Below, piece by piece: positions 34,495 to 43,166 of a stretch of 54,128 nt of DNA (within the stretch, counting starts at the first letter, position 1; each line of letters opens with the position of its first letter). The position numbers and the translations under genes are program-made. The notes under the pieces were generated by a model. It was not told the origin of the DNA and ran no database searches. It worked only from the letters and a program-made list of their open reading frames with translations. Source of the stretch: DATBHZ01 sp036557185 (GTDB taxonomy: Bacteria; Actinomycetota; Acidimicrobiia; IMCC26256; JAENVU01); NCBI GenBank assembly GCA_036557185.1, contig DATBHZ010000030.1, positions 1 through 54,128 of the forward strand, written 5' to 3'.

Positions 34495-35745
34495 TCAGCG
34501 CCGGCCCACGCGGCTGGCGCGATCGAAGAGGTGCCGGAGACGCATGAGCGGCTTCTCGAGCACGAACCACGAGATCGATGCGGAAGCGATCGTCAGGCCG
34601 AGGATCGCGACGAGGAACGTGAGGAAGGGGACGCTGAAGAACAAATTCGTGTGCGAGGCGAAGGGTGTCGTGCCGCCGTAGATCGTGAACGCGCGCTGGC
34701 TCGTCCAGGCGAGGTACCGATCGATCCAAGGGTCGTGCCAGAGGTAGATGCCGTAGGAGATGAGGCCCAGGTACACCATCACGGGAGTCGTGAGGAAGCG
34801 TCGCACCGGGCTGCTCTCGCGCGTCTGCGGTCCGAAGACCGCCGGGAGGACGAGGAAGATCGCGACCGCGAGATAGAGATAGTGCTCCGGCACCAGTAGG
34901 TGACGCGGGATCCCGATGCCGGCGACCGGCAGGCCGATGCCCGCCGACACGAGCCAGATCGCGCCGAGCGCCAGCAGCCAGCTCACGACCGGTGCGATCG
35001 GGGCGTCGAGGCGAGCGGGTGTGCGCAGACCGTGGTCTGCGATCGCCACACTGAGGACCGCGAAGAGCATCCCGGCCGCGAACATGTCGAGCCACCACGG
35101 GAGCCACAGCCGGAGCACACCGACGTTGTAACCGGCGATGCCGTGATGGATCGCGAACATCTTCCAAGCGATCGAGATCGCAACGAGGATCGCGATGCCG
35201 ATGAGCTCGCGGCGGAACCGCACGGCGAACGGGCCGCTCGATCCGGTGCGCACCAGGAATGCCCAGATCGGCAGGAACACGTAGAAGGCGATCTCGGTGG
35301 CGAGCGTCCAGGACTGCACGAGCGGCCCGTACGCGTGTGCCTGGCTGTAGATGTGCACGAGGCCGAAGTAGAGGAAGAAGCTCTGGAAGTCCGGGATCCC
35401 CTTGTCGCCGAACACGTACACGACGACCAGCACGACGAGCCAGTACGCGGGATAGATGCGCAAGGCGCGGCGCCAGAGGTACGGACCCGTCGCCGGCACG
35501 GAGGAGGCGCTCAGGTGGCTCTTGACGAAGGGCCTGTAGAGCAGGAAGCCGGAGATCACGAAGAACACCGCGACGCCGCCGTCCATCCGGGCGAACACGA
35601 AGCCGAGGACGAACTGGCCATTTGCACCGGCGGTGCTCGAGACGTGCGTGAGCAGGACCGCGAGCGCAGCGAGCGCGCGAAGGCCGTCGAAGCAAGGAAA
35701 CCGCTCGGCGACGTCGACGTGGGCCTTCTGCTCAAGCGTCGCCAT
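34495..35745 (-). CDS. Acyltransferase 3 family membrane protein
   Basis: A 416-residue protein with about ten helices. FDGLRALAALAVLLTHVSS holds the conserved His, and GGVAVFFVISGFLLYRPF the second family motif. It lacks the SGNH domain of its downstream neighbour, so the two are not simple duplicates. ATG 35745 is preferred; the ORF has an upstream extension rich in Arg that does not look like family sequence. Probable role: acylation of an envelope sugar. A clear -10 box is not visible in the 92-base gap to the divergent SDR gene. Confidence 0.85.
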   Translation of the reverse strand: MATLEQKAHVDVAERFPCFDGLRALAALAVLLTHVSSTAGANGQFVLGFVFARMDGGVAVFFVISGFLLYRPFVKSHLSASSVPATGPYLWRRALRIYPAYWLVVLVVVYVFGDKGIPDFQSFFLYFGLVHIYSQAHAYGPLVQSWTLATEIAFYVFLPIWAFLVRTGSSGPFAVRFRRELIGIAILVAISIAWKMFAIHHGIAGYNVGVLRLWLPWWLDMFAAGMLFAVLSVAIADHGLRTPARLDAPIAPVVSWLLALGAIWLVSAGIGLPVAGIGIPRHLLVPEHYLYLAVAIFLVLPAVFGPQTRESSPVRRFLTTPVMVYLGLISYGIYLWHDPWIDRYLAWTSQRAFTIYGGTTPFASHTNLFFSVPFLTFLVAILGLTIASASISWFVLEKPLMRLRHLFDRASRVGRR

Positions 35746-35824
35746 CGGGGCAAGTTTGGCACGGCATCGCCGCCGCACCCCGCGCTCCGTGGCGAGCGGG
35801 GTTGGTTCGTGGGGGGACGGTCCG

Positions 35825-35830
35825 CTAAAG
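35825..35830 (+). promoter_or_regulatory. Probable -10 box, leaderless start
   Basis: TAAAGA lies 7 bases before the GTG at 35838. The gap to the divergent acyltransferase also contains a possible hairpin with CCCCGC / GCGGGG arms, around 35776-35800. Confidence 0.4.
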
Positions 35831-35837
35831 AGATGGC

Positions 35838-36893
35838 GTGCCGAACCTCAGCGCGAGTGACGTCGGGAAGGCGAACGCTGCTCGGTCGACGATCGTCACG
35901 GGTGCGGCGGGCTGGCTCGGCAAGAACCTCGTCCGTACCCTCGCGTCTGCCGGCGGCCGTGTCCGGTGCCTTGTCAACGACCGTGACGAGGCTGCGCTGC
36001 TCGAGGTGATCAGCCCGCGGATCGAGGTGACCGTGGGCGACCTGCGCGACCCGGTCGCCGTGACGCGGCTGTTCGAGGAGGGCGGCGGGGCGACGGTCTT
36101 CCACGCCGGCGCAGTCATCCACCCGCGAAGCCGCACGCGCGAGATCTTCGACGTCAACGTCGGCGGGACGGAGCACGTGCTCGACCGCGCCAGGCGCGCC
36201 GGCGTCGAGCGTCTGGTGTTCGTCTCCTCCAACTCGCCGTTCGGCGCGAACCCGACCCCGTTCGATCGGTTCACCGAAGACAGCCCGTACAACCCCTACC
36301 TCTCGTACGGGGCCTCCAAGCGTGAAGCCGAGCAGCTCGTGTTCCGGACGCACGAGCGCGGCGACGTCGACTGCGTCGTCGTGCGCGCTCCATGGTTCTA
36401 CGGACCGTTCCAGCCGGACCGGCAGAGCACGTTCTTCGCTGCGATCCGGCGCGGGCGCTTCCCGCTCGTCGGGCCGGGCACGCAGCAACGGTCGATGGTC
36501 TACACGGGGAACCTCGTCGACGGGCTGCTGCTCGCGGCGTCGGTTCCGGAGGCGTCGGGACGCGCCTACTGGATCGCCGACGCCGACCCGTATCCGCTGC
36601 GCGAGATCCTGCTCACGGTGCGCCACGCGCTCGTGGCCGAGGGCCTCGAGGTCACCTCGTTCGAGCCGCGCATCCCGCGGGCAGGCGCGCAGCTCGCCGC
36701 TGCCGCCGACGCATTCCTGCAAGGTCGCGGCCGGTACGTGCAGGCGCTCCATGTGCTCGGTGAGCTCAAGGACACGATCGCCTGCGACATCGGCCGCGCG
36801 CGCAAGGAGCTGGGGTACGACCCCGCGGTCGGGCTGCTCGAGGGCATGCGCGCCAGCATCCGGTGGTGCGTCGCCCACGGTCAATCCATCTGA
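35838..36893 (+). CDS. NAD-dependent epimerase/dehydratase (3beta-HSD/extended SDR type)
   Basis: A 351-residue extended SDR. TIVTGAAGWLGKNLV is the nucleotide-binding motif and YGASKREAE the catalytic Tyr-x3-Lys. The N-terminal ten residues precede the fold and may be dispensable. GTG 35838 follows a TAAAGA box by 7 bases. The stop overlaps the next gene's ATG (TGATG), which encodes another SDR of the same broad family. The two may act in series on one sugar or sterol-like alcohol. Context favours envelope sugar metabolism, but 3beta-hydroxysteroid-type activity cannot be excluded. Confidence 0.83.
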   Translation: MPNLSASDVGKANAARSTIVTGAAGWLGKNLVRTLASAGGRVRCLVNDRDEAALLEVISPRIEVTVGDLRDPVAVTRLFEEGGGATVFHAGAVIHPRSRTREIFDVNVGGTEHVLDRARRAGVERLVFVSSNSPFGANPTPFDRFTEDSPYNPYLSYGASKREAEQLVFRTHERGDVDCVVVRAPWFYGPFQPDRQSTFFAAIRRGRFPLVGPGTQQRSMVYTGNLVDGLLLAASVPEASGRAYWIADADPYPLREILLTVRHALVAEGLEVTSFEPRIPRAGAQLAAAADAFLQGRGRYVQALHVLGELKDTIACDIGRARKELGYDPAVGLLEGMRASIRWCVAHGQSI

Positions 36894-37927
36894 TGGCACG
36901 TTCCGTCCTAGTCACCGGAGGTAGCGGCTACTTCGGCAGCGTCCTCGTCGAGGCTGCGCTCGCGGCGGGCGACTCCGTCCGGGTCTTCGACGTGAACCCG
37001 CCAGGTTCCGATCTCGCTCCGAAGGTCGACTTCGTCGAAGGTGACGTCCGCGAGCGTGACGCCGTCCGTGACGCGTGCGAAGGCGTCGACGTCGTGTTCC
37101 ACAACGTCGCGCAGGTGCCGCTCGCGCGCGATCGGGCTCTGTTCTGGTCGGTCAACGTCGTGGGAACCGCGAACGTGCTGCTGGGGGCCCGCGACGCCGG
37201 TGTTGGCAAAGTCGTGCACACGTCGTCGAGCGCGGTCTTCGGGATCCCCGAGTCGAACCCGGTCGGCGAGGATGCACCCTGTCGTCCGGTCGAGGCATAC
37301 GGGCGCGCGAAGCTCGAGGCCGAGCTGCTCTGCCACGACGCTGCCGACGCCGGGCTCGACGTGACGATCGTCCGCCCGCGGACCATCCTCGGGCACGGGC
37401 GCCTGGGCATCATGGCGATCCTCTTCGACTTCGTTGCCGACGGCGCGCCGGTCTACGTGATCGGCTCGGGCGACAACCGCTACCAGTTCGTCCATGCCAA
37501 CGATCTCGCGGCCGCGTGTCTCTCTGCCTCGGACCGCGCGGGCGCGACGACCTACAACATCGGGACGCGCAGCTTCGGGACCATGCGCGAGACGCTGCAG
37601 GCGCTCGTCGACCACGCGGGGACGGGTTCGACGGTGCGCTCGTTGCCGGCGGCGCCCGGCAAAATGGCCATGCAGGTGCTCGGCTCGATCGGCCGGGTGC
37701 CGTTCGCTCCCTACCACTGGATGCTCTACGGCGAGTCCCTCTGGTTCGACACCACGCGCGCCGAGCGTGAGCTGGGGTGGAGGTCCCGGTACTCGAACGC
37801 CGAGATGGTGATCGAGAGCTACGAGTGGTTCCTCGCCCATCGCGACCGGCTGGCCGACGGTGGCGGGTCGCAACACCAGTCCGCAGCGAAGCTCGGGCTC
37901 TTGGAGGTGTTGAAGAAGGTCGGCTAG
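36893..37927 (+). CDS. NAD-dependent epimerase/dehydratase (extended SDR), second of a pair
   Basis: A 344-residue extended SDR. VLVTGGSGYFGSVLVEAAL binds NAD, and YGRAKLEAE holds the catalytic Tyr and Lys. RYQFVHANDLAAACL is the usual substrate-domain segment. The ATG at 36893 overlaps the preceding stop, so the pair is translationally coupled. The 3' end shares CTAG (37924-37927) with the convergent GMC oxidoreductase gene. Substrate unknown. Confidence 0.85.
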   Translation: MARSVLVTGGSGYFGSVLVEAALAAGDSVRVFDVNPPGSDLAPKVDFVEGDVRERDAVRDACEGVDVVFHNVAQVPLARDRALFWSVNVVGTANVLLGARDAGVGKVVHTSSSAVFGIPESNPVGEDAPCRPVEAYGRAKLEAELLCHDAADAGLDVTIVRPRTILGHGRLGIMAILFDFVADGAPVYVIGSGDNRYQFVHANDLAAACLSASDRAGATTYNIGTRSFGTMRETLQALVDHAGTGSTVRSLPAAPGKMAMQVLGSIGRVPFAPYHWMLYGESLWFDTTRAERELGWRSRYSNAEMVIESYEWFLAHRDRLADGGGSQHQSAAKLGLLEVLKKVG

Positions 37928-39351
37928 CCGCGCGACACGGCGAGGAACTCCTCGGCGTTGCGCGTGGCGATCGTCATGATCGCAGCCTGCGGATTGACTC
38001 CGGGCGCGTCGGGCAGCAGCGCAGCGTCGTTTACGCGGAGGTTCCGGTACCCCCAGACCCGCCCGAAGCTGTCGGCACCGGTCAGGGCTCGCTCCTCGCC
38101 CATGCGGATGGTCGAGGTCAGGTGCACGGTGAGCAGGTCGCCTCGGGTGCGGTCGAGCGCGTCCCACCACGCCACGAGGTCGCGCGGATCACGGGCGATG
38201 CCGGCGCCCGCGATGCCCGGGTACAGCTCGACGGCGCCTGCAGCGAAGAGCAGCTCGCCGAGGTGCACGACGCCCCGGGTGAGACGGCTCATATCGGCGT
38301 CGGTCATCGAGTAGGTCACGAGCGGCGCCTTCAAGCCCGGGATCGCGAGCACGCGACCGCTGCCCTCACTGCGGATCGCGGCGTAGTACACGACGACGTC
38401 GGTCCAGTGCTCGAGCGCGTCCTGGTAGTCGGCAGAGGAGTCCGCGAGCGCGAGCGCGACGTGCCCGCGGCGGCTCGCTGATCCTCCGATGGTGAGGTAC
38501 GGCGAGAACTCCGTCACGCGGTGCACGGGGACCTCTTCGTGATCGAGGGCGCGCGTGAACCGCGCGGCCACCTTCACGGTCGGGTGGAATTTCAGGCCTC
38601 TCCCAATCCGGGAGCGAATGCCGCTGCGCTGCAGCAGTGCAGGGGACTGGATCGCCCCCGCGCAGACGAAGACGTGCTCGGCGCGGATCAGGAGCTGCTC
38701 GCCGGCCGGCCCCGCGGTACGAGTGCAGCGTGCCCCGACGATCCGGTCGCCGTCGCGGAGGAGGCGGTCCACGCGGCAGTCCGGGATGATCTGTGCGCCG
38801 GCCTCGACAGCGCGCGGCACGAAGGTGCGGGACATGGTCTGCTTCACCCCGCGCCCGGATTGCTCGTACCTGAACACACGCGAGAACTCGACCTCCCGCC
38901 AACCGAGCGCCGCGGCGCCCCTCGCGAGGATCTCCGACGACTCGGGAGCCGGCCCGGGCAAGGACGTGACCGAGACGTCGAGCTCGACGAGGTCGGCGAA
39001 GTGATCGAGCGACGACGCGTCGAAGTCGCTGATCCGGTAGGCCGTCCGCCATTCCTCGGCGAGGTCCGCGGGGAGGCGGCGATAGAGCCCGCTGTTGATC
39101 TCCGTGCTGCCACCGACGCACCGCCCTTCGGCGAACGCGATCCCGGGGCTCCCGAGCGCCGCGGAGAGGCCGCGGTGCCGGTACTTGGCGACCATCTCCT
39201 CGAGGGAGAACGGCTCGACGTCATCGGCGTCGAGCCAGGGCCCTTCCTCCACGACCACGACGTCGCAGCCCGCCCGGGCGAGCCGGGAGGCGGTGACCGC
39301 GCCGCCGGCGCCCGAGCCGATCACCAGGACCTCCGTGGAGATCTCGGTCAC
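37924..39351 (-). CDS. GMC-family FAD-dependent oxidoreductase
   Basis: A 475-residue flavoprotein. VLVIGSGAGGAVTASRLA (Gly12-Gly17) binds FAD, GGSTEINSGLYRR is the GMC N-terminal signature, and TSTIRMG plus VNPQAAIMTIATRNAEEF form the C-terminal active-site region. GMC enzymes oxidise alcohols, sugars or sterols. The GTG at 39351 overlaps the stop of the small upstream gene (GTGA). A small partner just upstream recalls gluconate/sorbitol dehydrogenase complexes, where a small subunit is needed, but the partner here is not clearly homologous. Confidence 0.87.
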   Translation of the reverse strand: MTEISTEVLVIGSGAGGAVTASRLARAGCDVVVVEEGPWLDADDVEPFSLEEMVAKYRHRGLSAALGSPGIAFAEGRCVGGSTEINSGLYRRLPADLAEEWRTAYRISDFDASSLDHFADLVELDVSVTSLPGPAPESSEILARGAAALGWREVEFSRVFRYEQSGRGVKQTMSRTFVPRAVEAGAQIIPDCRVDRLLRDGDRIVGARCTRTAGPAGEQLLIRAEHVFVCAGAIQSPALLQRSGIRSRIGRGLKFHPTVKVAARFTRALDHEEVPVHRVTEFSPYLTIGGSASRRGHVALALADSSADYQDALEHWTDVVVYYAAIRSEGSGRVLAIPGLKAPLVTYSMTDADMSRLTRGVVHLGELLFAAGAVELYPGIAGAGIARDPRDLVAWWDALDRTRGDLLTVHLTSTIRMGEERALTGADSFGRVWGYRNLRVNDAALLPDAPGVNPQAAIMTIATRNAEEFLAVSRG

Positions 39352-39668
39352 GTCATCCCCTCTGCCGGAAGCTCCTCGTCGGCGAAGAGCACGAGCGAGC
39401 CGAACAGGCGCGCGTACTGGCGGACCACACCGATGCGGCTGCGGTTCCAGCGCTCCAGATCGTCGCGGGTGATGACGGACGACCGGCCCATCGTGCCCCG
39501 CAGGGTCGGGAACACGCCGAGCAACAAGGACTCGGCGACCACGCCGGCCCGCAGGTGCTGTGGCATCGCCTGCAGCGCACCGTCGACGTACCCGACGATC
39601 GCCTCGCGCCGCGCCGGATCGGGTGTCGTGGCGAGACCCTCGACCACCCGCCGCTCGAACCCCAGCAT
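39348..39668 (-). CDS. Small hypothetical protein coupled to GMC oxidoreductase
   Basis: A 106-residue helical protein that I do not recognise with confidence. It has the size and position of a GMC small subunit (gluconate 2-dehydrogenase subunit 3-like). It has no signal peptide and no cysteines, so haem or Fe-S binding is unlikely. ATG 39668 is chosen because TAGGCT (39680-39675) lies 6 bases upstream; a GTG one codon earlier is possible. Its stop overlaps the GMC start. The -10 box contains the stop codon of the methyltransferase gene that precedes it on this strand. Confidence 0.7.
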   Translation of the reverse strand: MLGFERRVVEGLATTPDPARREAIVGYVDGALQAMPQHLRAGVVAESLLLGVFPTLRGTMGRSSVITRDDLERWNRSRIGVVRQYARLFGSLVLFADEELPAEGMT

Positions 39669-39674
39669 CACGCG

Positions 39675-39680
39675 AGCCTA
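39675..39680 (-). promoter_or_regulatory. -10 box overlapping the upstream gene's stop codon
   Basis: On the minus strand TAGGCT begins with the TAG stop of the methyltransferase (39680-39678) and lies 6 bases before the ATG at 39668. Confidence 0.45.
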
Positions 39681-40472
39681 CGCAGGATCTTCGGGAAAGC
39701 GGCGGGGGCGGCGCGCGATCGCGAAGAGCACCGGCGTCGTCGCGACGATGTCCTCGGAGATGAAGAAGTGGGAGTCGTCCAGCCCGGAGCCGATCCCGGT
39801 GTGTCGCGTTCCGAGCGTTTTGTACACAAGCGGGAGCACTCGCTCGTACGACCACACGTACCAGGAGTGCGGGATGCGCCGGCGGAGCTTCAGCACGTCG
39901 AGGCGCAGGATCCGCTCACCCTGCACGCGGCGGGCCGCGAAATCGGCTTTGAGCTCTTGGTCCCCTTCGAGCCCGAGGACGGTGACGTCCGCGAAGAAGA
40001 GCCGGAGCAGTGACCCGAGCACATCGGGAACGAACGGATAGACGTGGAACGGGTTCTCGAAGTCGGCCGGATTGTTCGGCGTGATCACGAAGGTCGTGCC
40101 GTCGTCGTCGCAGACGCGCGCGAGCTCCGCCACATGGCACTCGGGCATCGTGAAGTGCTCGATGATGTGCGAGGAGCACACCCAGTCGAACCTTGCCGCG
40201 GCGAAGCCCATGGCAGCGCCATCCATCGCGGCGAACCGCAGGCTCGCGTGCGATCGCGCGGCTTCGAGCGCCGTGTCGCTGTCGTAGTCGACGCCGATCA
40301 CCGCGCGGTCGGGGTGCGCGAACCGAGCCGTCTCGGATGCGGTGCCGCAGCCGACGTCGAGCACGCGACCGGGACCGAGCCGCTCGAGCACCTCCCGGTA
40401 GCCGGCTCGATGCAGCGCGATGAGCGAGTCGGGCGTCGCGCCCTCCATCGGGCGTTCTCCGGTCAACTTCAC
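39678..40472 (-). CDS. Class I SAM-dependent methyltransferase
   Basis: A 264-residue methyltransferase. VLDVGCGTASETARF is motif I, with the acidic GVDYD motif after it. The GTG at 40472 is chosen because AGGAG lies 8 bases upstream and the protein then begins VKLTGERPMEGATPDSL, a start typical of a known actinobacterial group; the frame is open further upstream. The gene is divergent from a GT4 enzyme, with a shared symmetric -10 region. Glycan or lipid methylation is plausible; the substrate is not determinable. Confidence 0.82.
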   Translation of the reverse strand: MKLTGERPMEGATPDSLIALHRAGYREVLERLGPGRVLDVGCGTASETARFAHPDRAVIGVDYDSDTALEAARSHASLRFAAMDGAAMGFAAARFDWVCSSHIIEHFTMPECHVAELARVCDDDGTTFVITPNNPADFENPFHVYPFVPDVLGSLLRLFFADVTVLGLEGDQELKADFAARRVQGERILRLDVLKLRRRIPHSWYVWSYERVLPLVYKTLGTRHTGIGSGLDDSHFFISEDIVATTPVLFAIARRPRRFPEDPA

Positions 40473-40529
40473 CTGGGCGCGCTCCTGTGCCGACCGTCGT
40501 TGAGACCGGGACTGCTCGCGAGAGGCCGT

Positions 40530-40576
40530 TAGGATACCGGTCACTCGGCGCGCAGCGCCGTGGGGGGTGAGGAAGG
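40530..40576 (+). promoter_or_regulatory. Symmetric -10 region and ribosome site for GT4 gene
   Basis: TAGGATA (40530-40536) reads TAGGAT rightward and TATCCT leftward, both matching TANNNT, between the divergent methyltransferase and GT4 genes. GGTGAGGAAGG directly abuts the TTG at 40577. That spacing is too short for an ideal site and is a reason to doubt that start. Confidence 0.45.
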
Positions 40577-41773
40577 TTGGCCCGTCGGGACGCCAGTCTC
40601 GGTGACACCGGTCTCGATGCCATCGCCAAGCTCGGCGACACCGCGGCGGAAGCGGGCTTGCATCGCGTGAGCATGCTCGCGTGGCGCGATCTCGACGATC
40701 CCGAAGCAGGCGGCTCCGAGGTACACGCGTCGACGGTCGCGAAGCTGTGGGCCGAGGCCGGGATCGAGGTCACGATGCGGACCTCGTTCGCCGCTGGCAG
40801 GCCGCAGATCAGCTGGCGCGACGGGTACCGGGTCATCCGCAAGGCGGGGCGCTACATGGTGTTCCCGCGCGCGTCGTTCAGCGAGATGATGGGGTGGCAC
40901 GGCGGCAAGGACGGGCTGGTCGAGATCTGGAACGGCATGCCGTTCTTCTCGCCCATCTGGGCGCGCACCCCGCACGTCGTGTGGCTGCACCACATCCACG
41001 CGGAGATGTGGGACATGACGCTGCCGCCTCGGCTCGCGCTCGCCGGACGGACGCTCGAGATGCGCGTGGCGCCGCCGATCTATCGCCGCACCCCGATCGT
41101 CACGCTCTCGAGCTCGTCCAAGCGTGAGCTCGTCGAGCAGCTCGACTACCGGGAGCGGCTCGTGCACGTGGTGCCTCCCGGCATCGAAGAGCGATTCACG
41201 CCGGGCGGCGAGAAGTCGCCGACGCCGCTTGTGGTCGCGGTCGGCCGGCTCGTGCCGGTCAAGCGCCAGGAGCTGCTCGTCGACGCGTTGGTCGCGCTCA
41301 AGGGCGCGCACCCCGGCCTCGAGGCGGTGATCGCGGGGGAGGGGTACCAGCGCCCGCAGCTGGAGACGCAGATCCACAACGCGGGCGCGCAGCGCTGGAT
41401 CTCCCTTCCCGGGCACCTCCCCGACGAAGAGATCGTCGACCTGTACCGCAGGGCGTGGGTGCTCGCGAGCACGTCGGCGCGTGAGGGCTGGGGCATGACC
41501 CCGACGGAGGCAGGCGCCTGCGGGACGCCCGCGGTTGTGACCCGGATCGCAGGACACCAGGACGCCGTGGTGCACGAGGTGTCCGGCTTGCTCGTCGACG
41601 GTCGCGAGGAGCTGGTCGGCGCGCTCGATCGCGTGCTGCGCGATGCCGATCTCCGCGAGCGCCTCGCGCAGGGCGCTCGCGAGCACGCCACCCGGTTCAC
41701 TTGGGGCGCGACCGCGCTCGGCACGCTCGAGGTGCTCGCAGCCGAAGCGCGGCTCCGCCACATCGAGCACTAG
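40577..41773 (+). CDS. GT4-family glycosyltransferase
   Basis: A 398-residue GT-B enzyme. DPEAGGSEVHASTVAKLW is the N-terminal acceptor-side motif. VAVGRLVPVKRQELLVDAL and EGWGMTPTEAGACGTPAV (the E-x7-E motif) are the donor-binding signatures of GT4. It should transfer a sugar from a nucleotide donor in the cytoplasm. The TTG start is uncertain: homologues commonly begin at or near MLAWRDLDDPEAGG, which would place the start near 40661-40673. It is followed by a 74-base gap with three short direct repeats. Confidence 0.85.
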   Translation: MARRDASLGDTGLDAIAKLGDTAAEAGLHRVSMLAWRDLDDPEAGGSEVHASTVAKLWAEAGIEVTMRTSFAAGRPQISWRDGYRVIRKAGRYMVFPRASFSEMMGWHGGKDGLVEIWNGMPFFSPIWARTPHVVWLHHIHAEMWDMTLPPRLALAGRTLEMRVAPPIYRRTPIVTLSSSSKRELVEQLDYRERLVHVVPPGIEERFTPGGEKSPTPLVVAVGRLVPVKRQELLVDALVALKGAHPGLEAVIAGEGYQRPQLETQIHNAGAQRWISLPGHLPDEEIVDLYRRAWVLASTSAREGWGMTPTEAGACGTPAVVTRIAGHQDAVVHEVSGLLVDGREELVGALDRVLRDADLRERLAQGAREHATRFTWGATALGTLEVLAAEARLRHIEH

Positions 41774-41777
41774 AGCG

Positions 41778-41822
41778 CAGGCCGGAGGCGCAACCGCAGG
41801 CCGGAGCTCGCATCAGGCCGGA
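41778..41822 (+). repeat. Three direct copies of CAGGCCGGA upstream of the O-methyltransferase
   Basis: CAGGCCGGA occurs at 41778-41786, 41797-41805 and 41814-41822, spaced 19 and 17 bases start to start. The array lies directly upstream of the -10 box at 41835. The first two copies extend to GCAGGCCGGAG. The spacing puts the copies roughly two helix turns apart, which would suit a regulator binding one face. Confidence 0.6.
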
Positions 41823-41834
41823 CGGCACGGACCC

Positions 41835-41840
41835 TAGGAT
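41835..41840 (+). promoter_or_regulatory. Probable -10 box, leaderless start
   Basis: TAGGAT lies 7 bases before the ATG at 41848, downstream of three direct repeats. Confidence 0.5.
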
Positions 41841-41847
41841 CCGGAGC

Positions 41848-42510
41848 ATGGCCGACGCTCCGAAGTCCTTCTTGCTCACGCCGGAGCTCCACGCGTACCT
41901 GCTCGCGCACTCGACCCCGGTCGATGCCGTCCAGCGGTCGTTGATCGACCGGACGGCGGAGCTCGGCGCGTTCGCCGGCATGCAGATCGCACCCGAGCAA
42001 GGAGCGTTCATGACGCTCCTGACACGCCTCGTCGGGGCGCGCTCGGCCGTGGAGGTGGGCACGTTCACGGGTTACTCCGCGATCGCGATCGCGCGCGGTC
42101 TGCCCGACGACGGTCATCTCCTCTGCTGCGACGTCAGTGAGGAGTGGACATCGGTCGCCCGCGACGCCTGGGAGGAGGCCGGTGTGGCGTCGAAGATCGA
42201 GCTCGTCCTCGGGCCCGCTGCCGAGACGTTGCGCGCGCTGCCGAAGGCGGAGACGATCGACCTCGCGTTCATCGACGCCGACAAGCCGAGCTACGGCGAC
42301 TACTACGAGCAGATCCTGGCGCGCCTGCGGCCCAACGGGTTGATCCTCGTTGACAACGTCCTGTGGAGCGGCAACGTGGCCGGTACTTCGGCGAACGACG
42401 ACAACACGGTCGCGCTGCGCGCCTTCAACGACATGGTTGCGGCCGACGGTCGGGTCGAGTCGGTGATGCTGCCGATCTCGGACGGTGTGACGATGATCCG
42501 GAAGCGCTAG
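41848..42510 (+). CDS. Catechol O-methyltransferase-like class I methyltransferase
   Basis: A 220-residue protein of the O-methyltransferase 3 family. VEVGTFTGYSAIAIA binds SAM, LAFIDADKPSYGDYYE carries the metal-binding Asp residues, and LVDNVLWSG is the third conserved block. The family methylates catechols and similar diols using Mg2+. ATG 41848 follows a TAGGAT box by 7 bases; the frame is open upstream into the GT4 gene. Its stop shares CTAG (42507-42510) with the convergent aldolase gene. Substrate unknown. Confidence 0.87.
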   Translation: MADAPKSFLLTPELHAYLLAHSTPVDAVQRSLIDRTAELGAFAGMQIAPEQGAFMTLLTRLVGARSAVEVGTFTGYSAIAIARGLPDDGHLLCCDVSEEWTSVARDAWEEAGVASKIELVLGPAAETLRALPKAETIDLAFIDADKPSYGDYYEQILARLRPNGLILVDNVLWSGNVAGTSANDDNTVALRAFNDMVAADGRVESVMLPISDGVTMIRKR

Positions 42511-43166
42511 AACTTCCCCGTTCGCCCGAACCGGTAGTAGCCCTGGAATGTGGTGTTGACGTCGTCGGGGATCGGGACGATCTCCCCGAGCAGCTTGGCG
42601 CCCCACACGATCTCGGCGGTGCGCTCCACGAGGTGTGCGACGTGGAGCACCTGCCTGCAGTCCTTGCCGACCGCGAACAGGCCGTGGTTCGCCATCAGGA
42701 CCGCGCTGCGGTCGGTGACGCGCTTTGCGACCTCCTCGGCGAGCTCGTCCGTGCCGGTGGTCTTGTAGTCGGCGCACTCGACGTCCCCGCCGACGTAGAC
42801 GACGAACTCCTCGATGACCGCCGGGATGCCCATGTGGTTGAGGGCGAACATCGTGCAGTGCTTGGCGTGGCAGTGCATCGTCGCGTTGATCTCGGGGTGG
42901 AGCTTGAGCGCGCTCAGGTGCAGCGCCTTCTCGCTCGTCGGTCCGCGCTCACCTTCGAGCACGTTGCCGTCGAGGTCGCACACGACGAGGTCGTCGAGCG
43001 TCATCTCGAGGTAGTCGAGGCTGCTCGGGGTCAGCACCGCGTTCCCATCCGGGAGACGCGCGGCGCAGTTGCCTGCGGTTCCCTCCACCAGGTTGCTGCG
43101 GAGCATCTCCTGGGCGGTCCAGAGCAGCTGCTCCTTGATCTCGGTCGCGGTGGGCGCGTCGCTCAC
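42507..43166 (-). CDS. Class II aldolase/adducin-family protein
   Basis: A 219-residue zinc aldolase fold. MHCHAKHC gives two of the metal-binding His residues, ANHGLFAVG the third, and SEKALH the conserved Glu. Family members cleave sugar phosphates (fuculose- or ribulose-phosphate type) or decarboxylate 3-oxo-tetronate phosphates. The GTG overlaps the stop of the upstream dehydrogenase (GTGA), and GGAGG lies just before it, so the two enzymes are probably consecutive in one pathway. No kinase is adjacent, which leaves the phosphorylated-substrate idea open. Confidence 0.83.
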   Translation of the reverse strand: MSDAPTATEIKEQLLWTAQEMLRSNLVEGTAGNCAARLPDGNAVLTPSSLDYLEMTLDDLVVCDLDGNVLEGERGPTSEKALHLSALKLHPEINATMHCHAKHCTMFALNHMGIPAVIEEFVVYVGGDVECADYKTTGTDELAEEVAKRVTDRSAVLMANHGLFAVGKDCRQVLHVAHLVERTAEIVWGAKLLGEIVPIPDDVNTTFQGYYRFGRTGKF

